Origin: Bacteroidota bacterium
GTDB lineage: Bacteria; Bacteroidota; Bacteroidia; JAIBAJ01
Length of the DNA: 51,252 nt
Assembly (NCBI GenBank): GCA_947475205.1
Contig: CANJNG010000007.1
Location: forward strand, 1 to 51,252
Direction: 5' to 3'
This document shows positions 30,086 to 38,813 of this stretch, in pieces (positions within the stretch are counted from its first letter, which is position 1; the number at the start of each line of letters is the position of its first letter). The translations under genes were made by a program, and so were the position numbers. The notes beneath the pieces were generated by a model that did no database searches, was not told where the DNA came from, and saw only the letters and a program-made list of their open reading frames with translations.

Positions 30086-30240
30086 ATGAAAGCAAAAGAA
30101 AAAAAACGATTAAGAACTTTGACGCTGTAAAAGAGATGCGTATAATTCGTAACAAAATTTCATCTGAAATTGCACAAATGAATCCTGAACAGATGATTGC
30201 ATACTTTAAGCAAAGCCCACTGCATAAAGCAATTGATTAG
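30086..30240 (+). pseudogene. frameshifted small antitoxin-like gene
   Basis: ATG AAA GCA AAA GAA AAA AAA CGA... goes out of frame in an A-run; next frame encodes KNFDAVKEMRIIRNKISSEIAQMNPEQMIAYFKQSPLHKAID*. Confidence 0.5.
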
Positions 30241-30260
30241 TTACAATTCATTAATAGCTT

Positions 30261-30422
30261 ATGAAGACTGAAACTAAAAAAATAACTCCAGAAAAAGAGT
30301 TCGACACCGTAAAAACGTTTAGAGCCATTAAAGAAAAAATATCCTTAGATATGGCCGCTATGAACTTCGACCAAATTAAAGCATACCTAAAAACCAATAG
30401 CGATAAGCTGAATGCTAAATAG
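30261..30422 (+). CDS. small antitoxin-like protein (53 aa)
   Basis: MKTETKKITPEKEFDTVKTFRAIKEKISLDMAAMNFDQIKAYLKTNSDKLNAK*; aligns with the neighbouring 30086 and 31098 small ORFs; ends 2 nt before the next ATG. Confidence 0.6.
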   Translation: MKTETKKITPEKEFDTVKTFRAIKEKISLDMAAMNFDQIKAYLKTNSDKLNAK

Positions 30423-30424
30423 CC

Positions 30425-30865
30425 ATGAACCAACCTCAATACACCTTAAAGGCTGGCGAAAGTTTAAGAACGTATGAGTTTTTGAGTGAAGGGCCTAAAG
30501 GCGAAATTGTAAAGAAAATACAGTTTACAGCTACAAACCAACCCGAGGTGTATAACCTTGCCTTTGGCGATCGAAACCCAATAACAGGAAAAATTGACGA
30601 CAAAGTAATATCCAACAATGGCGATAGCGAAATGGTGCTGGCCACAGTAGTAGCGGCATTATATGCATTTACCGATATACACCCCGAAGCATGGGTGTAT
30701 GCCACTGGTAGCACCAAATCAAGAACAAGGCTATACAGAATGGGAATAGCCAAATACTTGGAAGACGTGAAAGCCGACTTTAGAATATACGGACAAGTGG
30801 GCAAAGCCTGGAAGCCTTTTGAGAAAGGAGTGGAGTACAATTCATTTTTGGTGAGAAGAAAATAA
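30425..30865 (+). CDS. DUF6934-like protein
   Basis: 146 aa, YNLAFGDRNPITGKIDDKVISNNGDSEMVLATVVAALYAFTDIHPEAWVYATGSTKSRTRLYRMGI resembles DUF6934 proteins common in Bacteroidota. Confidence 0.65.
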   Translation: MNQPQYTLKAGESLRTYEFLSEGPKGEIVKKIQFTATNQPEVYNLAFGDRNPITGKIDDKVISNNGDSEMVLATVVAALYAFTDIHPEAWVYATGSTKSRTRLYRMGIAKYLEDVKADFRIYGQVGKAWKPFEKGVEYNSFLVRRK

Positions 30866-30880
30866 CAGTAAATTTGCACT

Positions 30881-31033
30881 ATGGTAACCATTAAAGAACT
30901 AAACAAAAAAAAAGTGCCAATTGTGCAAATTGACAAAACACTTAATAAATACGACGATATAGTTCTATTTCCCGAAAAGCTTGAAAAGGCTAACGAAACC
31001 CTTAAAGCTATAGGTTTGCCCAAGCTGAAATAG
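30881..31033 (+). CDS. small hypothetical protein (50 aa)
   Basis: MVTIKELNKKKVPIVQIDKTLNKYDDIVLFPEKLEKANETLKAIGLPKLK*; TAAATTTG -7 box just upstream at about 30870. Confidence 0.5.
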   Translation: MVTIKELNKKKVPIVQIDKTLNKYDDIVLFPEKLEKANETLKAIGLPKLK

Positions 31034-31097
31034 TATTAAGTAATAAGACCCCGTTCTACAGATACCTGAATACTACTTACTTATTATCCCTATAGCA

Positions 31098-31250
31098 ATG
31101 AAAAGGACTGAAAAACAATTTGACGCAGTAGCTTTTATGCGGCAACAACGCGATACATTGAGCGAAAAATTAGCTAAGATGACTAAATCTGAAATTTTAG
31201 CCTATTTCGAAAAACGTAAATCCGAAACCTCCATCAAGCCCTGTGCATAA
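31098..31250 (+). CDS. small antitoxin-like protein (50 aa)
   Basis: MKRTEKQFDAVAFMRQQRDTLSEKLAKMTKSEILAYFEKRKSETSIKPCA*; FDxVxxxRxxrxxxSxxxAxMxxxxixAYf pattern shared with 30261 ORF. Confidence 0.5.
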   Translation: MKRTEKQFDAVAFMRQQRDTLSEKLAKMTKSEILAYFEKRKSETSIKPCA

Positions 31251-31391
31251 CCGCAACACTTTGAAGTTGCCCCCCAATCGTAATTCCTCATTCGTAATTC
31301 ATAATTAATACCCCCCATGAAAAAACTTTTGTTTACTTGTTTGATGATGGGGGCGATGGGAGTGATGGGAGCGATGGTATAAATTCCGAGA

Positions 31392-32912
31392 ATGACTTTT
31401 CAAGACTTCATAAATAAGTTTTCTTCTGCCTTATTTATAGTAGGTTTGTTGACTTGCTATTTGTTATTTGATTTTCAAACTATACTTTTTGTAAGGCCGC
31501 AGGGAATTCACTTTATCAGGCAAACAGATAGTTTATCCTTTGTGATGAACTACTTTAACAATGGGTTTCACTTTTTTCAGCCTCAAATATTCAATTTAGC
31601 AAGCATAGATGGTAAGGCTGCTTGCGAATTCCCATTCCTTTATTTTCAAACTGCTATTCTTTACAAACTCTTTGGTGAACACGAGTTTATATTGCGGTTA
31701 ATTACCATCACGATTGCTTCTACAGGGTTTTATTGCCTTTTCAAACTTCTGCTTTTAATATTGGAAGATTCGCTTTATGCATTGTTCTTTACTTTCCTGT
31801 TTCTGTCATCCACTGTTCTGCTATACTATACCAATAACTTTTTGCCCGATGCCAGTGCTTTTGGGTTTTGTCTGATAGGGTGGTACTTCTTCTATCAATT
31901 TTATTTGGATGGAAATAAAAAGAATGCAGCATGGTTAAGCATGGTTTTCTTTATGCTGAGTGCATTGCTTAAAGTTACCTACTTCATTAATCCAATAGCG
32001 GCATTGGCTTCAATTCTAACAGTTGGTTTTCTTAAAGAGAGATTAGGTTTGATAGAAGTTCTAAGGAGAAACATTGTCCTGATTTCTTGGTTTTCGATAG
32101 CAGTGGTTTTGGTTATTATTTGGAATTGGTATGCTTTAACATACAATGCAACATACCATGACAACTATTTCCGCACACAAACAAACCCTATTTGGATTTT
32201 AGATAAAAAAGGGATTTCGAATGTTTGGGGAGCCATTTCAAAGTATTGGTTTAATAAGTATTACTACAATTCTACATTTCATGTTTTCACAGCCCTCATC
32301 ATTTTAGGAATATTCCTAATTAAGAAAGCAGATACTAAACTTTTGGCTGTAGCCATATTTACTACATTGGGAAGTCTGGCTTACTTTCTATTATTCTATG
32401 CTCAATTTGGCGACCACGATTACTACTTTATCACTTTACTTCCCGGCCTTATTTTTTTGGTGATTAGTTCCTTTGTAACGCTTCGCAATAAATTCCCAAC
32501 TGCCTTAAACAGTTTTTTCTCAAAGCTTGCTTTATTGGTTTTATGTGTGCTAAGTCTTAATTATGGTAGAAAGAAATTAGCAGAACGATACAGCAAACCC
32601 GAAACCTTGTATTCCCAAATAGGAACTCAACTTGCAGGCACTCGTAGCGTTATTGATTCATTAGGAATTAGTGCCAATGCTAAAATTGTTATTTTAGCCG
32701 ACAAAACTCCCTGCGGTGGTTTGTATTTTTTGAACAGACAAGGATGGAACATTGCTGACACAACAGATTTCAGCAAAAATAAATTAGCCTCTTGCCTTGA
32801 AAATGGTGCAGATTACGCAGTAATAACAGACAGAAAGTATGTAAGTTTTTTGCATAAGGGAGTTCAAATAAGTGAAAAGGACGGAATAATTATTTATAAA
32901 CTAAAACCATAA
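31392..32912 (+). CDS. multi-pass membrane glycosyltransferase-like protein (GT39/ArnT-like)
   Basis: N-terminal RQTDSLSF..., LFGEHEFILRLITI typical of the GT-C/GT39 (PF13231) superfamily, many TM helices. Confidence 0.65.
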   Translation: MTFQDFINKFSSALFIVGLLTCYLLFDFQTILFVRPQGIHFIRQTDSLSFVMNYFNNGFHFFQPQIFNLASIDGKAACEFPFLYFQTAILYKLFGEHEFILRLITITIASTGFYCLFKLLLLILEDSLYALFFTFLFLSSTVLLYYTNNFLPDASAFGFCLIGWYFFYQFYLDGNKKNAAWLSMVFFMLSALLKVTYFINPIAALASILTVGFLKERLGLIEVLRRNIVLISWFSIAVVLVIIWNWYALTYNATYHDNYFRTQTNPIWILDKKGISNVWGAISKYWFNKYYYNSTFHVFTALIILGIFLIKKADTKLLAVAIFTTLGSLAYFLLFYAQFGDHDYYFITLLPGLIFLVISSFVTLRNKFPTALNSFFSKLALLVLCVLSLNYGRKKLAERYSKPETLYSQIGTQLAGTRSVIDSLGISANAKIVILADKTPCGGLYFLNRQGWNIADTTDFSKNKLASCLENGADYAVITDRKYVSFLHKGVQISEKDGIIIYKLKP

Positions 32913-34379
32913 ATGAAAAACATATTTACACTCATTGCCTTCTTTATCTTTCATTTAGGGTATGCACAACAGGTTAAGTTTGCTAAAACTTATGGAAGCG
33001 TTGGAGATGATGTGGGCAGATGTGTGCGGGAAACTGCCGACCACGGCTTTATTGTTACAGGTAGCACAAGCAGTGCTGCAAACACAAATGCTGACTTGTA
33101 TTTATTTAAGTTGGATTCGATGGGTCATTTAAAATGGAGCAATCACTTTGGAAGTTCGTTTGGAACAGAAAATGGCAAAAAAGTAATCCAAACTGCTGAT
33201 GGTGGATATATCGCCGTAGGTTTTACCAATTCATTGGGAGGTGCAAATGGTTACGATATTTATATTGTCAAAGCCAATTCTAATGGCGGATTAGTTTGGG
33301 AAAAAACTTTTGGCGGAAGTGATTGGGATTTTGCAAACGATATTCTACTGCTTCCTAACGGAAACTATTTAATTGCGGGAACAACCTACAGTTACGGTGC
33401 AGGAAACAGCGATATGTATTTACTTGAAATTGATAATACAGGGGAAAAGGTTTGGGATAAAACCATTGGTGGCACTGGTGAGGAAACTGCAAATGCAGTG
33501 GCGTTAAGTAAAGACAATAAACTACTTATTTGTGGCAATACTACTTCAGAAGGTCATGGAGGTTCTGATGGTTATGTAGTGAAGGCAGAGCTTGATGGTA
33601 ATACTATTTGGACAAAAACTTTTGGCAGCGACAGTACAGATTTCTTTTCTGATATCCTTTCATTTAGCGACACCACTTATATAGCAGTTGGAACAACTAA
33701 TGGTTTCGGGCTATCATGTAAGAACAGCTACTACGTTAGAATGAAAAGCGATGGAACAATAATGTATGAAAAGAATGATGGAGGGGTACAGGATGCTGAG
33801 GTATATGAAGTTATAACGAATCCCTCCGAAAGTGTAGTGTCTATGATAGGTTATGGTAAGAATTTTGGGCAGGGTGGTAAGACTATTTGGTTTTACATGA
33901 TGACAAAGGAATCCTATTGGATAAGTGCCCCTACCTATGGTGGACTTAGAGATGATGAAGGTTTTTCTGCTGCCTACACTCACGATAACGGATATGTAAT
34001 TGGAGCAACTACCGATGGATATACTGGTGATTACACCGATGTGTTAATTATCAAAACAGATATGTATGGCCGGGATAGTTTGCCGGAAGAATTTGCCGAA
34101 CATGTTAATGATTCATTAGTGGGGATTAAACAACAAGCAGCCATTAATGAAAAGTGCTTTGCGTTTACGGATAATCAGAATCTAATTATTCAATCATCGG
34201 CAAAGCCGATTACACGGATTTTCATCACCACTATGCTTGGCGAGGTCATAATGGAAAGTGAAGTAAATTCAAAGCAAGAGTTTTTGGTAAATACTAATGC
34301 TTTTGCATCGGGGCTTTATTTTGTAAAGACCACTTTATTTAACAATAGCACTTTTCTCAATAAAGTAGTTATCAATTAG
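32913..34379 (+). CDS. secreted repeat (beta-propeller-like) protein with T9SS type A sorting domain
   Basis: Repeated ADGGYIAVGFTNSxGGxxGxDxYxxKxxxxGxxxWxKTFGG; C-terminal ITRIFITTMLGEVIMES...NAFASGLYFVKT. Confidence 0.8.
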   Translation: MKNIFTLIAFFIFHLGYAQQVKFAKTYGSVGDDVGRCVRETADHGFIVTGSTSSAANTNADLYLFKLDSMGHLKWSNHFGSSFGTENGKKVIQTADGGYIAVGFTNSLGGANGYDIYIVKANSNGGLVWEKTFGGSDWDFANDILLLPNGNYLIAGTTYSYGAGNSDMYLLEIDNTGEKVWDKTIGGTGEETANAVALSKDNKLLICGNTTSEGHGGSDGYVVKAELDGNTIWTKTFGSDSTDFFSDILSFSDTTYIAVGTTNGFGLSCKNSYYVRMKSDGTIMYEKNDGGVQDAEVYEVITNPSESVVSMIGYGKNFGQGGKTIWFYMMTKESYWISAPTYGGLRDDEGFSAAYTHDNGYVIGATTDGYTGDYTDVLIIKTDMYGRDSLPEEFAEHVNDSLVGIKQQAAINEKCFAFTDNQNLIIQSSAKPITRIFITTMLGEVIMESEVNSKQEFLVNTNAFASGLYFVKTTLFNNSTFLNKVVIN

Positions 34380-34416
34380 TGCTGATTTGTTGTTTCTAAA
34401 TCGCAACAAAATCTAA

Positions 34417-35727
34417 ATGCAATTAGGCAATAAATTACTCGAAAAGAGTATTTTCATTTGCTTTGCAGCCTTAGCTTTATTCCTTACTTTCAATAGGCAC
34501 AGCAAGTCGGGTTACTTTAATTATCACAGTGAAGTATGGGCAGATAAATCAGGCTACTATGTTTATCTACCTGCGGCAGTAAACTTTAATTTCAACCCTT
34601 CCAACTTTCCCGATTCTGTTGATAGTAAAACGGGCGGAGGATTTACATTAGACTATTCAACAGGTAACATTATCACCAAATATACTTATGGTGTAGCCTT
34701 GCTTCAATTACCCTTCTATTCAATTGCCAATGTTACAGCAAAACCATTAGGCTATGACCAAAACGGATTTTCACCCATCTATCATTGGAGTGTGAATGTG
34801 GCTTCGGTGTTTTATCTCACAATAGGTTTGTTCTTTCTATTCAGCTATTTAATAACAACTTTTGATTCGCTCTCGGTGTTTTTAGTGCTGTTTTCTATCT
34901 TCTTCGGCACTAATCTTTATTTCTATTCTATTGACGAAACTGGGATGTCTCACATTTATTCCTTTTCCTTGTTTTGCATTTATTTGTATTCGCTTCAAAG
35001 AACAAACTATTTACAAGCACAAAGTATCCTCAGGTGTTTTCTGTGGGGAATTTTGGTTGGGTCAATAATCCTAATTCGCCCAACAAATGCTGTATTCATT
35101 ATAATTACCTATCTCTTTCTCGATTTTGAAAGCAAAGCAGAATCTTTTTCCCGATTCGAACGCATTCTTTCTCCAACAATAGCATTGCCAACTATGGCAG
35201 GGGTTTTACTTGTGTTTATTCCACAAGTTCTATATTGGAAGCATACTTATGGCTCGTTTATTCATTACAGTTACGGTAATGAAGGCTTTAATTTCCTGAA
35301 ACCTGAATTAATCCAAACATGGCTTTCACCCGATAATGGATTAATTACCTATTGCCCGCTATTCATGGCAATTCTTGCAGGCTTGGCATACACTATTAAT
35401 AAAGGCGTTAAAAATGGAATTATGATTTTAGGTTTGTTCCTAATTATCTCTTACATATTATCCTCTTGGTGGGATTGGAGTTATGGTTGTTCGTTTGGTG
35501 CAAGAAACTACATTGAATATATGAGTGTCTTTAGCATTCCATTGGCTCACCTTTATCAAAGAATTAATCAAGCAAAGGGATTAAGCCTTTACGGATTTTG
35601 GTTTTTCATTATACTCTGTATTGCATTTAACCTAAAAATGACTTACAGTTATGATGAATGTTTTGGTGGGACAATGTATTGGGATTGGGATAAGTATTGG
35701 GAAATACTGAAAAGGCCTATGAATTAA
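34417..35727 (+). CDS. multi-pass membrane protein, putative GT-C-type glycosyltransferase
   Basis: 436 aa, many hydrophobic segments, YYVYLPAAVNF..., WWDWSYGCSFGARNYIEYMSVF. Confidence 0.6.
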   Translation: MQLGNKLLEKSIFICFAALALFLTFNRHSKSGYFNYHSEVWADKSGYYVYLPAAVNFNFNPSNFPDSVDSKTGGGFTLDYSTGNIITKYTYGVALLQLPFYSIANVTAKPLGYDQNGFSPIYHWSVNVASVFYLTIGLFFLFSYLITTFDSLSVFLVLFSIFFGTNLYFYSIDETGMSHIYSFSLFCIYLYSLQRTNYLQAQSILRCFLWGILVGSIILIRPTNAVFIIITYLFLDFESKAESFSRFERILSPTIALPTMAGVLLVFIPQVLYWKHTYGSFIHYSYGNEGFNFLKPELIQTWLSPDNGLITYCPLFMAILAGLAYTINKGVKNGIMILGLFLIISYILSSWWDWSYGCSFGARNYIEYMSVFSIPLAHLYQRINQAKGLSLYGFWFFIILCIAFNLKMTYSYDECFGGTMYWDWDKYWEILKRPMN

Positions 35728-35757
35728 CCTCCCCCCACAAAAAAACCGCCCTCCCCA

Positions 35758-35777
35758 AAAAACGGAAAGTCGTTTTT
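35758..35777 (+). terminator. putative Rho-independent terminator
   Basis: AAAAACG-GAAAGT-CGTTTTT hairpin/T-run after the 34417 gene. Confidence 0.55.
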
Positions 35778-35814
35778 CCATTAATCCAATTTCCTATTTT
35801 CGCTTCTCCAAAAA

Positions 35815-36606
35815 ATGTCCCTCCTCGAAGCCCAAACCCTCGCCGCCCTCCACCAAGGCCGCTGCCTAAGCCCCGAATATATTGACGATTACCACAAACT
35901 AAAATGGATGTGTGGCAAAGGCCACACCTGGGATATGACACCTATTTCAGCCCGGCAGGGAGCCTGGTGTCCGAGATGTGAAAGGGATGTATTATTAGCA
36001 AAAGAAAGAAACGGAAAACTTGAAAAAATGCAGAAGCTTGCCCAACAGAAAGGCGGTTTATGCTTATCAACCGAATATGTTACTAGTAAAACTAAGTTAA
36101 CATGGCAATGTGCTCAGGGACACGTTTGGATGGCAATTCCAAATTGTATATCAATGGGTCAGTGGTGCCCCAAATGTGGTAAGAAAAGAACGGCCGAAAA
36201 GAATAAACTCAGTATTGACGAATTTCGCCAAATTGCTATTAACAATGGAGGAAAGCTGGTTTCAGAAAAATATATAACCGCCAGTGAACGCCTCTTATTT
36301 GAATGCCAAGAAGGCCACCAATGGAAAACCACGCCTGCGAGTATCAAGCATGCCCATTCCTGGTGTCCGGTGTGTGCCCTTGAGAATAGATACAAAACCC
36401 GAAGAACTAATATAGGGGTATTCCACAAAATAGCAGCCGGGCACGGAGGGAAACTGTTATCGGAAAAATACATTAATAACTATACGCCCTTGCTTTGGCA
36501 ATGCAGCAAAGGTCACCAATGGTACACTCCCCCAAAAAGCATAAAACAAGGTAGCTGGTGTCCCGAATGCAAAAAAGAAAAAGGTAAGTCCAAGCCCAAA
36601 TCATAA
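35815..36606 (+). CDS. tandem zinc-ribbon-like repeat protein (four repeats; PF14311/DUF4379-like)
   Basis: Four CxxGHxW-x(11-12)-WCPxC units. Confidence 0.75.
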   Translation: MSLLEAQTLAALHQGRCLSPEYIDDYHKLKWMCGKGHTWDMTPISARQGAWCPRCERDVLLAKERNGKLEKMQKLAQQKGGLCLSTEYVTSKTKLTWQCAQGHVWMAIPNCISMGQWCPKCGKKRTAEKNKLSIDEFRQIAINNGGKLVSEKYITASERLLFECQEGHQWKTTPASIKHAHSWCPVCALENRYKTRRTNIGVFHKIAAGHGGKLLSEKYINNYTPLLWQCSKGHQWYTPPKSIKQGSWCPECKKEKGKSKPKS

Positions 36607-36612
36607 TTTCCA

Positions 36613-38172
36613 ATGTCCCTCCTCGAAGCCCAAACCCACGCCGCCGCCCGGCAAGGCCGCTGCCTCAGCACCGAATATATTGATGCTTACAGCAAGTTAA
36701 AGTGGATGTGTGATGAAGGTCACACCTGGGATGCCGACATGATAGTGATGCGGCAGGGGGCATGGTGTCCGGGGTGCGAACGGGAAAGAAAAGGCATACA
36801 GGACAAGGCCGAGCGGCTGGAAGAAATACGGAAAATAGCAAAAGAAAAGGGAGGCCAATGCCTATCGGATGAATATGTGTCCTTTGCGGGCAAACTCAAG
36901 TTTAGGTGCAGCGAAGGACATGAATGGCGGACGAGTTGGCAGATATTGAAAAATGGAAGCTGGTGTGTGCAGTGTGTTAGAGCAAGGCGGACAAAAACCA
37001 TTGACGACCTTTTAAAGATTGCTAAAGAAAAAGGCGGAAAGTGCCTTTCAGATACTTACTTAGGTGTCTATACGCCCATGAAATGGCAATGTGCCGAAGG
37101 CCATATATGGGAAACAAAACCAAGTGTAATACGTAATGGCTCCTGGTGCAGGCAATGCAGTAACAAGAACACAGGCCTTCGGCAAAGACTGGATATAGAA
37201 CCCTTCAGAGTTTTGGCCAAAGAACGGGGCGGAAAGCTAATTTCCGAAACCTATCTGGGCGTGAGCAAACCATTGGAATGGGAATGTGGCGAGGGCCACC
37301 GCTGGAAGGCAAAACCGGCAAGAATCCGATTAGGCAACTGGTGTCCACAGTGCTACAATAATCGCCGGGGTAATACCTTAAAACTAGGAATAGAATTCTT
37401 TCAGGAATTGGCCTCCGAAATGGGAGGTAAGCTTTTGTCGAAAGAGTATATAAGCACCCACACCCCCCTTTTGTGGGAATGCAGCAAGGGACACCAATGG
37501 AAAGCCGCACCAAACGCCATCAAATACAAACATTGGTGCAAAAAATGCAAGGACAAGCAAAAGGGTATAAACAGCCGGTTAGATATAGAGGTGTTTCGCA
37601 ATATAGCTAAGGAAAATGGCGGGAAACTGCTATCAGACGAGTATTTCGGGAACAGTGTGAAACTATTATGGGAATGCAGCGAAGGCCATCAATGGGAAAC
37701 CAAGCCCGAATCAATCAGGGGAGGAAGCTGGTGCGGAATATGTTCAAACAAGCAAAACGGTGAAAACCGAAAAGGTAACCTAGCCGACTGTCAAGAGTTG
37801 GCTCGCCAACGGGGAGGAAAGTTACTATCAGAAAAATACACAAAAAGCGGGACAAAAATGCTATGGCAATGCGACAAAGGCCATCAATGGAGTGCTGCGG
37901 CATCTGCCATAAAGCACGGGGTATGGTGCATGAAATGTTATCGCGAACGAAGAGGCAAAAGCCAAAGATTGGGACTGGAGCCATTTCAGAAAATTGCAGA
38001 AGAGCGTGGAGGAAAGCTGCTTTCAGATTCTTACACAAACAACCATACACCTATGCTTTGGCAGTGTAAAGAGGGGCATCAGTGGATGGCTGCAGCCAGC
38101 ACCATCAAAGACCAAGGCTCGTGGTGTCTTCAATGCTATAAAGAAAAAGTTAAACCCAATCCAAAACCCTAA
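36613..38172 (+). CDS. tandem zinc-ribbon-like repeat protein (eight repeats; PF14311/DUF4379-like)
   Basis: Eight CxxGHxW...WCxxC units of about 62-65 aa each with consensus GGKLLSdxYxxxxxxLLWqCxxGHqWxaxPxxIkxGxWCxxC. Confidence 0.78.
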   Translation: MSLLEAQTHAAARQGRCLSTEYIDAYSKLKWMCDEGHTWDADMIVMRQGAWCPGCERERKGIQDKAERLEEIRKIAKEKGGQCLSDEYVSFAGKLKFRCSEGHEWRTSWQILKNGSWCVQCVRARRTKTIDDLLKIAKEKGGKCLSDTYLGVYTPMKWQCAEGHIWETKPSVIRNGSWCRQCSNKNTGLRQRLDIEPFRVLAKERGGKLISETYLGVSKPLEWECGEGHRWKAKPARIRLGNWCPQCYNNRRGNTLKLGIEFFQELASEMGGKLLSKEYISTHTPLLWECSKGHQWKAAPNAIKYKHWCKKCKDKQKGINSRLDIEVFRNIAKENGGKLLSDEYFGNSVKLLWECSEGHQWETKPESIRGGSWCGICSNKQNGENRKGNLADCQELARQRGGKLLSEKYTKSGTKMLWQCDKGHQWSAAASAIKHGVWCMKCYRERRGKSQRLGLEPFQKIAEERGGKLLSDSYTNNHTPMLWQCKEGHQWMAAASTIKDQGSWCLQCYKEKVKPNPKP

Positions 38173-38178
38173 TTCCTA

Positions 38179-38748
38179 ATGTCCCTCCTCGAAGCCCAAA
38201 CCCTCGCTGCCGCCCGCCAAGGCCGCTGCCTTAGTAAGGTATATGTTGATGAGGACAGCAAGCTAAAGTGGACGTGCAGTCAAAACCACGTTTGGCATGA
38301 AACCCTTAAAACGGTGAGGCAAGGAGCATGGTGTGCAAAGTGTGAAAAATTGGAAACCAAGCAGAAAAAGAACGCCGAAGCATTGATTATAGCTAAGCAA
38401 ATTGCTAAAGCTAAAGGCGGCGAATGTCTGATTGATGAATTGGCTAGTTCCGCATTCAGAATACCACTTAGGTGTTCAAATAACCATACTTGGAAAGCAA
38501 GGTACCAAAGCCTAAAAATGGGCTCTTGGTGTAAACAATGTTATTACGATAACCTAATACCGCTTTTGGAGAAATATCAAAATATAGCCATCGCCCGTGG
38601 CGGAAAATTACTTTCAGAAGCAATTAAAAGTACTCAATATTTATGTATTTGGGAATGCAGAAAAGGCCACCAATGGAAAGCCCCAGCACAAAAAATAAAT
38701 AAAGGCCATTGGTGTCCTGTGTGTGAAAAGGAAAATAAAGCCGAATAG
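38179..38748 (+). CDS. tandem zinc-ribbon-like repeat protein (three repeats; PF14311/DUF4379-like)
   Basis: Three CxxxHxW...WCxxC units; N-terminus nearly identical to the two preceding genes. Confidence 0.75.
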   Translation: MSLLEAQTLAAARQGRCLSKVYVDEDSKLKWTCSQNHVWHETLKTVRQGAWCAKCEKLETKQKKNAEALIIAKQIAKAKGGECLIDELASSAFRIPLRCSNNHTWKARYQSLKMGSWCKQCYYDNLIPLLEKYQNIAIARGGKLLSEAIKSTQYLCIWECRKGHQWKAPAQKINKGHWCPVCEKENKAE

Positions 38749-38813
38749 ATGGATTAGGGGGAAATATTTGTCCACCTTCCCCATTTCATTAGCCAAGCCG
38801 GAGAAGGAATTAA

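Noticed and set aside
35697-35941. Small ORFs (62 aa plus strand, 74 aa minus strand) at the start of the zinc-ribbon cluster
   Set aside because: Low-complexity Pro/Gly/Arg translations of a C-rich terminator and the conserved 5' cassette in wrong frames
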